The notes below the pieces were generated by a model. That model had not been told where the DNA came from. It made no database searches and saw only the letters and a list, made by a program, of their open reading frames with translations. Source: Streptomyces carpinensis (lineage in GTDB: Bacteria > Actinomycetota > Actinomycetes > Streptomycetales > Streptomycetaceae). Taken from it: a stretch of DNA of 50,234 nt. The position numbers and the translations under genes were made by a program. This document shows positions 39,267 through 47,621 of this stretch, piece after piece. The DNA lies in the NCBI RefSeq assembly GCF_002154505.1, contig NZ_MUBM01000095.1, positions 1 to 50,234 of the forward strand, in the 5' to 3' direction. How positions within the stretch are numbered: the stretch's first letter is position 1; each line of letters opens with the position of its first letter.

Positions 39267-39760
39267 TCACCTCCGTCCGTCGGGCGCGTCGGACCGTGCG
39301 GCGCGCCGTACACATCTCCTCACAACTCGGAACGCGTCGGCCGCGCCGTCTGTTCCGGGCGCGCGGACCTGGCGGATGGCCGAGCGGCGACGCAGGGTGA
39401 AGCCGATCGACTCGTACAGCCGGATCGCCCGCGTGTTCTCCGCGGCGGCGTGCAGGAACGGTGTGTCCCCGCGGTCCCGGATTCCCGCCGCGACCGCGCG
39501 CACCAGCCGGGTGGCCAGGCCCCGGCCCCGGTGCTCGGGGTCGGTGCAGACGGCGCTGATCTCCGTCCACCCGGGCAGCCGCAGCCGCTCACCGGCCATG
39601 GCGATCAACCGTCCCTCGTGCCGGATGCCGAGATAGGTGCCCATCTCGACGGTCCGCTTCAGGAAGGGGCCCGGCCTGGTACGGGCGACCAGGTCCAGGA
39701 TCTCGGGGACGTCGGCGCGGCCGAGCCGTACTGCCTTGGGGGCGGGGATGGGCCACGGAG
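39267..39760 (-). pseudogene. N-terminally truncated FR47-like GNAT acetyltransferase
   Basis: About 160 residues match the C-terminal half of FR47-like acetyltransferases: VRLGRADVPEILDLVART, GTYLGIRHEGRLIAMAGE, ISAVCTDPEHRGRGLATRL, FLHAAAENTRAIRLYESIG. The N-terminal domain of about 90-100 residues is absent, and the family-like sequence starts without any ATG or GTG (first ATG at 39644). An in-frame stop lies just upstream. A shortened protein of 125 residues from 39644 is possible. It separates the ABC importer from the leader peptide. Confidence 0.6.
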
Positions 39761-39815
39761 GCGGTGTCCTCTCTCAGTCGGATGTGCGTGCGGAGTCGAG
39801 TGATGTGGCTGGTCG

Positions 39816-40838
39816 TCAGGAGTTGTCGAGCGGCAGACCGGGCGGGTTGACCTCGGACTCGGCGACGGCCTCGCCGGACAGGTTCCAGGCCTTGAGCCAC
39901 TTGCCGTACTGACCGTTCTTGATCAGGTAGTTGATGGCGTCGGCGAGGGGCTTGGCGAGGCCGCTGTCCTTCTTGGCGGTCGCGGCGATCAGACCCTGGA
40001 GCCTCTCCCCGGCACCGGAGAACTGGCCCGCGATACGGGTCGCCTGGGGGGTGCCGGCGGTCTTCGCCGCGTGGTACGCGAGGTTCGGGTTGGGGCCGAA
40101 GTACGCGTCGATCTTGCCGCTGCTCAGCGCCAGGTAGGTGCTGTTGGTGTCCTGGAAGTACTTGACCGTGAGGGGCTTCTTGCCCTCCTTGGCCAGCTTC
40201 GCCTTCCACTCCAGGAGGATCTTCTCCTGGTTGGTGCCGTTGCCGACGGAGACCGTCCTGCCGGCGAGGTTCTCGTAGTCGCCGTCGAAGTTCCAGGCGC
40301 TGTCCTTCTTCACCTCGAGGGCCAGGTCGTCCTTCCGGTAGGAGGCGAACTCGTACTTCTTCTTGCGCTCCTCGGTGTCGGTGACGTTGGAGAAGGCCAC
40401 GTCGACCTTTCCGCTGTCGAGGCCTATGAACAGGTTCTCCCAGGTCGACCGTCGCTCCTCGGGCTTTAGACCGAATACGGCGGCCACCAGGCGCCCGAGG
40501 TCGGGCTCGGAGCCCGTGAGCGTCTTCTGGTCGCTGCCCACGAAGCCGAGCGGCGGGCTGCCGGACGGCAGCGTGCCGGATCCGATCACCAGCTTGCCGC
40601 TCTTCTTGACGGCGTCGGGCAGTTCGGCCCTGATGGACTTCACCTCCGACACCTTCAGCGTGGTCTCGGTGGCCGCGGCGTTGGACAGCCGGCCCACGGT
40701 GACCGTGCCGGCGGCGTCGGTCGTGGTGGCGGCGTCGCTGTCACCCCCGCAGGCGGCGAGCCCGGTGGCGAGGGTGGCGACGGCGGTCGCCGCGGTGATG
40801 CCGCGTGTCAGGCTGCGTCGGGACATGTGGGTAGGCAT
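39816..40838 (-). CDS. Substrate-binding lipoprotein of a polar-amino-acid ABC importer
   Basis: Protein of 340 residues. Signal peptide of a lipoprotein with lipobox LAAC near residue 30 after a hydrophobic stretch (ATAVATLATGL). The body is a family-3 solute-binding domain: GFVGSDQKTLTGSEPDLGRL, WENLFIGLDSGKVDVAFSNV, TVSVGNGTNQEKIL, ALSSGKIDAYFG. It captures a small polar solute, perhaps cystine or a sulfur compound given the leader peptide upstream of the importer. Third gene of permease-ATPase-binding protein; 73 bases after the ATPase gene. Confidence 0.9.
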   Translation of the reverse strand: MPTHMSRRSLTRGITAATAVATLATGLAACGGDSDAATTTDAAGTVTVGRLSNAAATETTLKVSEVKSIRAELPDAVKKSGKLVIGSGTLPSGSPPLGFVGSDQKTLTGSEPDLGRLVAAVFGLKPEERRSTWENLFIGLDSGKVDVAFSNVTDTEERKKKYEFASYRKDDLALEVKKDSAWNFDGDYENLAGRTVSVGNGTNQEKILLEWKAKLAKEGKKPLTVKYFQDTNSTYLALSSGKIDAYFGPNPNLAYHAAKTAGTPQATRIAGQFSGAGERLQGLIAATAKKDSGLAKPLADAINYLIKNGQYGKWLKAWNLSGEAVAESEVNPPGLPLDNS

Positions 40839-40911
40839 GGCTGTCCTTGTCGTTCAGGAAGGGTGTCGAGGATGGCGTGGGGGGGAGTCGTGGTGCCCGG
40901 CACCGGCCGGG

Positions 40912-41706
40912 TCACAGGACCTTGCTGAGGAAGTCCCTGGTCCGCTCGTGCTGCGGCTTGTCCAGGACCTCGGCGGGCGGGCCCTGCTCGACGATCTTGC
41001 CGCCGTCGATGAAGACGACCCGGTCGGCGATCTCACGGGCGAAACCGATCTCGTGGGTGACGATCACCAGGGTGGTGCCGCTTCTCGCCAGGTCCCTGAT
41101 GACGGCGAGGACCTCGCCGACGAGTTCGGGGTCGAGGGCCGAGGTGGGCTCGTCGAAGAGGATGATGCCGGGCCGCAGGGCGAGGGCGCGGGCGATGGCC
41201 ACACGCTGCTGCTGCCCGCCCGACAACTGCCGTGGGTAGGCGGTCGCCTTGTCGGCGAGCCCGACCCGTTCCAGCAGTTCGCGGGCGAGCTCCTGGGCCG
41301 CGGCCTTGCCGAGCTTCCCGGTCGCCACCGGGGCGGCGGCCACGTTGTCCAGCACGGTCAGGTGCGGGAAGAGGTTGAAGTTCTGGAAGACGAAGCCGAT
41401 CCGGCTGCGCTGGGTCAGGATGGCGCGCTCGCTCAGCTCCTTCAGCCGGTCGCCCTGTCGTCGCAAGCCGATCAGTTCGCCGTTGACGCTGACGTAGCCG
41501 ATCTCGGGCTTCTCCAGGTGGTTGACGACCCGCAGCAGGGTGGACTTGCCGGAGCCGGAGGGGCCGATGATCACGGTGACCTCGCCCGGCCGGACGGTCA
41601 GGTCGATGCCGTTCAGTACCCGGTGGGTGCCGTACCACTTGTGCACGTCGTGCACCTCGACCGCGGCCGAGGCGGTCTCGAGGCTTTCCAGGGTCTCGAT
41701 GGTCAT
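40912..41706 (-). CDS. Amino-acid-type ABC importer ATPase
   Basis: Protein of 264 residues: Walker A GPSGSGKST, Q-loop VFQNFNLFPH, signature LSGGQQQRV, Walker B IILFDEPTSALD, H-loop VTHE. The GFVFQNFNLFPHLT form is typical of polar-amino-acid importers such as GlnQ or TcyC. ATG 41706 overlaps the permease stop (ATGA). The open frame upstream of this start is antisense-like filler and not part of the protein. Confidence 0.93.
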   Translation of the reverse strand: MTIETLESLETASAAVEVHDVHKWYGTHRVLNGIDLTVRPGEVTVIIGPSGSGKSTLLRVVNHLEKPEIGYVSVNGELIGLRRQGDRLKELSERAILTQRSRIGFVFQNFNLFPHLTVLDNVAAAPVATGKLGKAAAQELARELLERVGLADKATAYPRQLSGGQQQRVAIARALALRPGIILFDEPTSALDPELVGEVLAVIRDLARSGTTLVIVTHEIGFAREIADRVVFIDGGKIVEQGPPAEVLDKPQHERTRDFLSKVL

Positions 41707-42731
41707 ACGGCGGCCTCCCTGCGGATGCGGGTCCGCAGGTCGCTCAGACCGGCCCGGAGTTTCTGCAACGGCGTCGGCGGCAGGGAGCGGGTGGCGCCCC
41801 TGGCGTAGTACCGCTCGACGTAGAACTGCACGACGGACACGATGCTGGTGAGGATCAGGTACCAGACGGTGACGACCAGCAGCAGCGGGACGATGTCGCC
41901 GGGATACGTGCTGCCCATGGTCTGGGCGGCGCCGAACAGGTCGAACAGGGAGACGTAGAAGACCAGCGAGGTGCTCTTGATCAGGCCGATGAGCTGGTTG
42001 ACGTAGTTCGGGGTGATGGAGCGCAGCGCCTGCGGAAGGACGATCTTCCGGAACTGGTAGCCCTTGGGCAGGCCCAGCGCGGCGGCCGCCTCGTGCTGGC
42101 CCTGGTCGACGGAGAGGATGCCGCCGCGGACCACCTCCGCCGCGTACGCGGCCTCGTTGAGACTGAGGCCGATGACGGCGACCACCATGTCGGTGGCGAG
42201 CCGCGACTCGTCGAAGCTGAAGAAGGCGGGCCCGAAGGGGACGCCGACGCTGAGCGTCTTGTACAGGGCGCTGAAGTTGTAGAGGAAGATGAGCACCACG
42301 ATCAGCGGTATGGAGCGCAACGCCCACACATAGGTCCAGCTGACGGCGCGCAGCACCGGACTCCTGGACAGCCGGCCCAGGGCGATCACGATGCCGCCGA
42401 GAAGGCCCAGGACCGCGCTGAGGGCGGTCACTTCGAGAGTGATGCCGAGCCCGTCGAGGATGGTCGGCCGGAAGAACCAGTAGGCGAAGCGGTCCCATTG
42501 GTAGAAGGAGTTGGTGATCAGGCCGTGGACGATCTGGGCGACGACGACCAGCACGACCGCGGTGGCGATCCAGCGGCCGGGCCGGCGCAGTGGCAGGACC
42601 CGCTGGGCGGCGAGAGGTTCGCTCCGTTGCGGCGCTGTATCAACGTCTGGCAACTCAAGTGGAGTTGACAGACTGTCAGTGGTCGTTTTCGAGGCGTCGA
42701 GGGACACGGCTGTCCCCGGCGATTCACTCAT
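41703..42731 (-). CDS. Amino-acid-type ABC importer permease
   Basis: Protein of 342 residues with a Thr/Ser-rich cytoplasmic N-terminus of about 55 residues, then transmembrane helices. EAA loop: NEAAYAAEVVRGGILSVDQG followed by AAAALGLPKGYQFRKIVLPQALR, the HisM/GlnP pattern. A single permease gene suggests a homodimeric transmembrane unit. The gene follows leader peptide 42919-43068 and a strong hairpin. Confidence 0.92.
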   Translation of the reverse strand: MSESPGTAVSLDASKTTTDSLSTPLELPDVDTAPQRSEPLAAQRVLPLRRPGRWIATAVVLVVVAQIVHGLITNSFYQWDRFAYWFFRPTILDGLGITLEVTALSAVLGLLGGIVIALGRLSRSPVLRAVSWTYVWALRSIPLIVVLIFLYNFSALYKTLSVGVPFGPAFFSFDESRLATDMVVAVIGLSLNEAAYAAEVVRGGILSVDQGQHEAAAALGLPKGYQFRKIVLPQALRSITPNYVNQLIGLIKSTSLVFYVSLFDLFGAAQTMGSTYPGDIVPLLLVVTVWYLILTSIVSVVQFYVERYYARGATRSLPPTPLQKLRAGLSDLRTRIRREAAV

Positions 42732-42782
42732 GGCGGGCTCCGAGAAGGTTCGGACACCCCTCGGCCGCGGCGACGTCGCGCA

Positions 42783-42823
42783 GCACCGTGCCGGCAGGCG
42801 AGGAGGCTCTGCCGGTACGGTGC
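42783..42823 (-). promoter_or_regulatory. Strong hairpin upstream of the importer operon (putative attenuator)
   Basis: Fifteen-base arms (42783-42797 and 42809-42823; GCACCGTGCCGGCAG paired to CTGCCGGTACGGTGC) with one G-U type mismatch and an 11-base loop. On the transcript the loop reads AGCCUCCUCGC, an anti-Shine-Dalgarno sequence. It lies between the leader peptide stop and the permease start. Confidence 0.6.
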
Positions 42824-42918
42824 GGCATCACGGGGCGCACGGTACCGGGAGGTGGGCGGACAACGGCACACCGCTCGGCGGTGTTCGTCGGATGCGCGGG
42901 CGGGGCTGCGGGAAGCCG

Positions 42919-43068
42919 TCAGCCCTGGAGCCGGCTACAGCCGGGCGCGGTACACAGTGCGCTGTTGACGCGGAGCAGATCGACGGCGCGGTCGGCGACG
43001 AGGAGCTGCGCGTGCGGCTGTACGCGGCGCGGGGAGCGGCGTACCGCCGTCCTGCGAGCTGCGTCCAT
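42919..43068 (-). CDS. Cysteine-type leader peptide upstream of ABC importer
   Basis: ORF of 49 codons whose core AVDLLRVNSALC is the leader-peptide signature ([H/V]DL-RV-x-SA-x-C), followed by TAPGCSRLQG and a stop, giving two Cys codons. ATG 43068 is preceded by GGGTGACGGAC, similar to the site before leader 39175-39261 (GGTGACGGAC). The N-terminal Arg-rich half is longer than usual, so the real start could be internal. Located 188 bases before the permease. Confidence 0.6.
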   Translation of the reverse strand: MDAARRTAVRRSPRRVQPHAQLLVADRAVDLLRVNSALCTAPGCSRLQG

Positions 43069-43273
43069 GTCCGTCACCCGTCACTGTTCCGGCCCCGTGG
43101 GGCCTCGCGCTTACCGATCATCCGGTCCGGTCGTCACCTGGGGCACCCCACCGCGGTGCGAGGGTTGCCGGTCAGCCAGCCAGGGCTTGTCGCTGACGCT
43201 CATGACCGTTCTGAGCCGTAAGTAAGTCAGTTGGCCCGGTCGATGTCAATGACGTCCCACCCGCTGAAACAGC

Positions 43274-44161
43274 TCAGCGGCATTCGGCGCGGTCCGCGCC
43301 GCCGGCGTGGGCCGCCCAGTCGAGGATCTGCACGGCGGCTCCGGCCGCTTCCAGGCCCTGGCAGCGGGCGTGGTGGCGGCGGGCGATGCCGTCGAGGTCG
43401 AGGTGGGCCCCGAAGGCCGGGTGGGCCGCCAGGCGGCGTGCGTACGCCCACAGCGCGGGATGGTCCGCGATGCGCTGCACCGCGGAGGCGTCCAGGTGGA
43501 CGCGGTGCACGGTGTCGAGGTGCACCAACGACACCCACAACTCGACGTCGGCCGCAGTGATCTGGTCGCCTGCCACATACGGGGTGCCGTCGGCGAGTCG
43601 CCGATCCAGTGCGCCCAGGGTGTCGAGCAGCACGTCCAGGGCCGCCGCCCGCACCACCGGGTCGGCGCCGGCGCGTCCGGCGTTCTGCGCGGCCTCGTCG
43701 ACACCCTGGGCGCACAGGCGCTCGACGGCCTCGATCTCCGGGGCTGCGCGGCACGGGTACAGCGGGGCACGTCCGTCCCCGAAGTGCCGGTCCAGGTCCC
43801 GCATGATGTCGGGGGCATGGGTGCTGACGATCCGGCCGGACCAGTCGTCGCTGAGCACCGGCGCCAGGGCCGGGCCCGCGTAGCGGTGGGCGCTCGCCTC
43901 GTACAGCGGGCGCAGTGCGGCGTGCCCGCCGCCGGGACAGTCCGGTACGGCGGACAGGAAGGTCACCGGACAGATGTCGTCCAGGCCGAGCAGGCTGTGG
44001 GTGACGGCGATACGCAGGCCCTGCGGACAGGCGGTGGACAGGTGGAGGCGGTAGCGGCGCGGCACCGGGTAGTGGCCGCTGCGCGGGTCGCGGCCGATGC
44101 GGCCGCGCAACACGGGAGCGGTCGAAGTGGTGGGGCGGGCGGCGTGCGGCGTGATGGACAT
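43274..44161 (-). CDS. ECM4/YqjG-like glutathione S-transferase family protein
   Basis: Protein of 295 residues. It starts with the glutathionyl-hydroquinone reductase-type segment RGRIGRDPRSGHYPVPRRYRL, then LSTACPQGLRI where the family has CPWAxR, and LYEASAHRYAGPALAPVL. A GST C-terminal helical domain follows (QITAADVELWVSLVHLDTV). The first CPWA tryptophan is replaced. Actinobacteria use mycothiol rather than glutathione, so the real thiol cofactor is uncertain. ATG 44161 has GGGAGG upstream. It follows a cysteine-type leader peptide, as the importer does. Confidence 0.82.
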   Translation of the reverse strand: MSITPHAARPTTSTAPVLRGRIGRDPRSGHYPVPRRYRLHLSTACPQGLRIAVTHSLLGLDDICPVTFLSAVPDCPGGGHAALRPLYEASAHRYAGPALAPVLSDDWSGRIVSTHAPDIMRDLDRHFGDGRAPLYPCRAAPEIEAVERLCAQGVDEAAQNAGRAGADPVVRAAALDVLLDTLGALDRRLADGTPYVAGDQITAADVELWVSLVHLDTVHRVHLDASAVQRIADHPALWAYARRLAAHPAFGAHLDLDGIARRHHARCQGLEAAGAAVQILDWAAHAGGADRAECR

Positions 44162-44281
44162 GTGCCTCCCTGGTACGGGCGCGTGGACGTACGCGCGGGG
44201 GAAGTCGGCGGCGGAGGGGTGTGCGACGGAAGCGGTCCGGGGCGAGGCTCACCGCATGGGTGCCGCGGGCCGGGGCGCGTG

Positions 44282-44328
44282 ACGGGCCCGGCGCCGTGCG
44301 GTGGTACCGGCGCGCCGGCGGGGCCCGT
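44282..44328 (-). promoter_or_regulatory. Hairpin between leader peptide and GST-like gene (putative attenuator)
   Basis: ACGGGCCC (44282-44289) pairs with GGGCCCGT (44321-44328), and the 31 bases between can fold further (GGCGCC, CCGGCGCGCCGG). It sits 40 bases after the leader stop. A second small stem GCGCGT/ACGCGC lies close to the gene start. Confidence 0.5.
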
Positions 44329-44367
44329 GGCATGCCGCCGGGCCGGATCGGCGCGGGACCGTCGGGT

Positions 44368-44490
44368 TCAGCCCATGGGGCTGATGGCGCTGCACACGCG
44401 CAGCAGGTCGATGTGGCGGCGGGAGGTCAGAAGAGGCGACGGCCGCGGCGTACGGCTCACGCGGCCGGTGACCGGCTCAAGGCGCCCCAT
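44368..44490 (-). CDS. Cysteine-type leader peptide upstream of GST-like gene
   Basis: Small ORF of 40 codons with the clearest leader core of the three, SRRHIDLLRVCSAISPMG then stop. This is the well-known actinobacterial sulfur-gene leader pattern with a single Cys codon. ATG 44490 has GGTAGGG 5 bases upstream and TAGTGA a little before that, a possible -10. It precedes the GST-like gene by 206 bases. Confidence 0.75.
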   Translation of the reverse strand: MGRLEPVTGRVSRTPRPSPLLTSRRHIDLLRVCSAISPMG

Positions 44491-44549
44491 GTTTCCCTAC
44501 CTGTTCACTAGGATTCCTCAGTGGAGTGTCGGTCCACCTGGAGCCGCAG

Positions 44550-44965
44550 TCAAGAGGGAGTCCGCCGGGCCGGCTCCCGAGGTGCGGACCGTGGGCGGTG
44601 GGAGTCGATGCGCAGGTTGCCGTAGTCCCAGGACCGCAGCGACAGCCGCCGCGACTCCGCGACGCGAGCCCGGTGTTCGGCGGCCTCACGCTCCTCCGCG
44701 GCGAAGGCCCGGACCGTCTCCATGTTCATCAAGCTGTCGGCGACGTGGCCGGACACCCGCGCGATCGCCTCCTCCCGCTGGTCGACGAGCGCCTGACGGC
44801 GGCGGACGAGGGGCGCCTGTTGAGGCCGATGTTGCCCACCGCCGGAAGCAGCATCGCGGGCACCGTCAGCCGCCGGAGCCGGGCCAACTCCCGTGCGTAG
44901 CGGCGAAGCGCGAGGAGCACCGAGCCCCTGCGGGGCGATGCCTTTCGTAACTCAGGCGATTCCAT
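44550..44965 (-). pseudogene. ABC exporter transmembrane-domain relic with internal deletion
   Basis: Two pieces of an exporter permease domain in different frames. The N-terminal piece (ALRRYARELARLRRLTVPAM, then LLPAVGNIGLN) is the cytoplasmic start and first helix. The second (REEAIARVSGHVADSLMNME, then TVRAFAAEEREAAEHRARVA) is the cytoplasmic loop after helix 3. About 100 residues between them are lost, and the ATPase domain is absent. It is a relic next to the tRNA gene. Confidence 0.65.
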
Positions 44966-45166
44966 CCCACATCCCGTGGTGTCGTACGGCAGCCCGAAGC
45001 CGCCCCCGGCGGTTCACGGCACGGCCACCGAGCGAGTACGGGCAGGCCGGGGAGGGGAGTGTCCCGCGACGGCACCTGCGCGGTCCAAGCGTTTTTCCGG
45101 TCACCAGGACAACGAGAAGGCCGCCCCGGATTCCTCCGAAGCGGCCTGCGACCTGCGTCGTGCACG

Positions 45167-45240
<74 letters not shown>

Positions 45241-45354
45241 TCGGGTGTTCGCGCGGTGGCCCGTCCGAACGCCCAGGTAAACCCTACCGTACGTGAGCGG
45301 CCGCTGGCGGTCGGCCCCGGTCGGCCCGCGGTCGGCGGGGCGGCGCCGCAGTCC

Positions 45355-45885
45355 TCAGCCGGTGCGCCCCGGTGCCGCCTCCGCGGTGTCCTGCTCGACG
45401 TCCATGTCGTTCGCGTACGCGAGGAAGTCGTCGACCATCCGATGGAAGAGGGTGGCCAGCTGGTGGAGCTCGTCGGCGGACCAGTCGGACAGGGCGAGCT
45501 GCATGCCGCGGGCGCCGGCCTCGCGGATGCGGGCGATGGCCTCCCGGCCCGGCTCGGTGAGCCGGATGCGCTGGGCACGGCGGTCGTCGGGATCGGGGAC
45601 GCGGATGACGTGGCCGGACTTCTCCAGCTGTTGCACGGTACGCGTCACATGGGAGGCCTCCACGCCGAGGCGGTTGGCCAGCTCGCCCGGCCGCAGCGGC
45701 TCGGAGTCGGCGATCTGGCGCAGCAGCGCCACCGCGGCGCGGTCCAGTGGCACGCCGGCCAGGCCCATCAGCCGCTCGTGCTGCCGGGCCCGTGTGCTCA
45801 GATAGGTGATGCGCGTCAGGGCGCGCTCGATCTCGGCCACTTCCGGCGAGATGACGGGTCCGGTGGGCGACGATGCAGTGGGCAT
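45355..45885 (-). CDS. MarR-family transcriptional regulator
   Basis: Protein of 176 residues with a winged helix: AVALLRQIADSEPLRPGELANRL, VEASHVTRTVQQLEKSGHVIR and wing VPDPDDRRAQRIRLTEPG. It probably binds the TTGA...TCAA element just upstream of its ATG (45885) and represses itself. No divergent efflux gene is adjacent, so further targets are unknown. Confidence 0.92.
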   Translation of the reverse strand: MPTASSPTGPVISPEVAEIERALTRITYLSTRARQHERLMGLAGVPLDRAAVALLRQIADSEPLRPGELANRLGVEASHVTRTVQQLEKSGHVIRVPDPDDRRAQRIRLTEPGREAIARIREAGARGMQLALSDWSADELHQLATLFHRMVDDFLAYANDMDVEQDTAEAAPGRTG

Positions 45886-45905
45886 ACCCCCAGACTACCA
45901 TATCG

Positions 45906-45922
45906 TTGACTTACTCAAGTAG
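45906..45922. promoter_or_regulatory. Putative MarR operator
   Basis: TTGACTTACTCAAGTAG carries two overlapping dyads (TTGA/TCAA and ACTT/AAGT), 21-37 bases before the marR ATG and in an AT-rich patch. Typical location and size for an autoregulatory MarR site. Confidence 0.55.
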
Positions 45923-46125
45923 TTTGCTGGATCGTTCACTGTTGCGACCCGCTCCTCCGCGGACCGTCACGGGCGGCGCGGCGACAAACGCGGCGGTCCC
46001 GGTCCCCGGGGACGTCCCCGCCGTCCCCGGGACGCGGGGACGGCATCCTCGGCGGCCGCCGCGGAAACGCTGGGCGACATGTGATCACGCCACGTGGTCA
46101 CACGAACGACAGCCCGGAGGTTTCC

Positions 46126-46572
46126 ATGATCCGACGGACCCTCACCGGCGGCCTGCTGGCCACGGTCGCGATGCTCGCGCTCGTGCCCACGGCCGCCGAC
46201 GCCGCCCCGGCCGCTCCGGCTGCGCGCCCCGTCGCGTCGGCGGCCGCGTCGCAGCTGGTCCCGTCACTGCTGCCCGCCCCCGCCCGGCACCTGCGGCACA
46301 CGCACCACGTCAACCACCGTCTCACGCACCACCGTTCGAACCCCTCCCTCGGGCGGGTGATGACGCATCGCTCTTCGCTCAACGTCCGGTCCGGCCCCGG
46401 CACCGGCTACCGCGTGATCGGCGTCCGGCACACGGGCCGGCTGGTCGCGCTGAAGTGCCGGACGTACGGGTCGTGGGTACGCGGCACCCACCAGTGGTAC
46501 CGGCTCGCGCACGTGCGGGGTTACGTCTCGGCGCGCTATGTGCGCGTCCGCGGTGCCGTCCCGTGGTGCTGA
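46126..46572 (+). CDS. Secreted SH3-domain protein
   Basis: Protein of 148 residues with a signal peptide (RRTLTGGLLATVAMLALVPTAADAA). A His-rich linker (HLRHTHHVNHRLTHHRS) is followed by a bacterial SH3b domain with LNVRSGPGTGYRVIGV and HVRGYVSARYV. SH3b domains bind cell-wall peptides. Two Cys (KCRT and the final PWC) could form a disulfide. ATG 46126 has GGAGG 6-10 bases upstream. The His-rich stretch may bind metals. Confidence 0.88.
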   Translation: MIRRTLTGGLLATVAMLALVPTAADAAPAAPAARPVASAAASQLVPSLLPAPARHLRHTHHVNHRLTHHRSNPSLGRVMTHRSSLNVRSGPGTGYRVIGVRHTGRLVALKCRTYGSWVRGTHQWYRLAHVRGYVSARYVRVRGAVPWC

Positions 46573-46604
46573 CCTCTCCTCGACCCCGTACGTCCTGACG
46601 GACA

Positions 46605-46636
46605 GGGCCCGTTCCGCGCCTCGCCGGAACGGGCCC
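46605..46636. terminator. Hairpin terminator after the SH3 gene
   Basis: GGGCCCGTTCC pairs perfectly with GGAACGGGCCC around a 10-base loop, 33 bases after the stop. Confidence 0.7.
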
Positions 46637-46775
46637 CGGCACGTTCGGCCGTGCCGGAGCCACATCAGGCTCAGGTTTCTCATACCTCGCGGATGTGTGG
46701 CGGCGCCCGGAACCCGGGAAATCATTCCGGCAACCGGGGCGAAACACCCAAAGCGGAAATTGAGTCGGGAGCAGC

Positions 46776-47588
46776 ATGATGCGGCAGGCCCAGGAAGCGG
46801 CACCGTCAGCCGGGCCGCTGGTGGCGACCCTGCGGGAGTTGAGGGACCGTACGGGCCTGAGCCTGGCGGCCCTCGCCACGCGCACTCCCTACAGCAAGTC
46901 CGCCTGGCACCGCTACCTGACCGGCGCCAAACGCCCCCCGCGCTCGGCCGTCGAGGCGCTCGCCCGGCTCGCGGGAGCCGACCCGGCGCCGGCCCTGGCG
47001 CTGTGGGAGGCCGCGGGCGACGCACCGCCCGCACCGGTCGAGTCCGAGGCGGGGTCCGAGTCCGAGGCCGGGCCCGAGACCGGGTCCGGGTCCGCCGGTG
47101 CGTCTCGTGCGCGCCCGGGACGGCTGCCGCTGCTGCCGGTGCTCACCGTGCTGACCGCGGTGGCGGCCGTGGTCACGGCCCTCGCCACCTCCTCGCGCGG
47201 CGCCGCGCCGGGCACTCGGGTCGTGCCCATGTCCCAGCGCTGCCAGGTGCGTCCCTGCCAGGGCGAGTTGCCCGGCGCATCGGCCTGCGCCCAGGACGCG
47301 CAGACCAAGAGCACCGTGAGCGACGCGACGTACACCGTGCGGCTGCGCTGGTCCCCCTCCTGCGGCACCGCCTGGTCCCAATTGCAGGTACGGGGCGCGG
47401 TGGCCCGGGAGGTGTCGGTGCGGACGGGCCAGAACGTGCTGTCGGCCACGTACTCCGCCGACGACACCCGGGGCGACACCAGTCCGATGCTCGCCGTGTC
47501 CTCACCGCGCGGGGTGGAGGCGTGCGCGGAGGTGAACGGGAAGGTGGCGTGCACGGGCCTGGACGACGACGCGGACGGGCACCCCTGA
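46776..47588 (+). CDS. Membrane-anchored XRE-type HTH protein with DUF2690 domain
   Basis: Protein of 270 residues. N-terminal HTH (LRELRDRTGLSLAALATRT, then YSKSAWHRYLTGAKRPP), an acidic ESEAGSESEAGPE linker, one membrane helix (RLPLLPVLTVLTAVAAVVTALA) and a C-terminal external DUF2690 domain with four Cys (RCQVRPCQGELPGASACA and SPSCGTAW). It resembles a one-component sensor that reads an extracellular signal or disulfide state and acts on DNA at the membrane. ATG 46776 with GGGAGC upstream. Confidence 0.88.
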   Translation: MMRQAQEAAPSAGPLVATLRELRDRTGLSLAALATRTPYSKSAWHRYLTGAKRPPRSAVEALARLAGADPAPALALWEAAGDAPPAPVESEAGSESEAGPETGSGSAGASRARPGRLPLLPVLTVLTAVAAVVTALATSSRGAAPGTRVVPMSQRCQVRPCQGELPGASACAQDAQTKSTVSDATYTVRLRWSPSCGTAWSQLQVRGAVAREVSVRTGQNVLSATYSADDTRGDTSPMLAVSSPRGVEACAEVNGKVACTGLDDDADGHP

Positions 47589-47621
47589 CGCCGTTCGGGC
47601 CGTCCGGCGGGTCCCGTGGGC

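Noticed and set aside
43227..43273. Possible fourth leader peptide (MPLSCFSGWDVIDIDRAN)
   Set aside because: It lies inside or just after the 3' end of the GST-like gene in another frame and lacks the RV-x-S-A core; the DIDR resemblance is weak.
45960..46060. GTCCCCGGGGACGTCCCCG-type palindromic stretch as an origin or attachment site
   Set aside because: Locally self-complementary, but single, GC-driven and without integrase or DnaA-box context; probably only a stable hairpin between marR and the SH3 gene.
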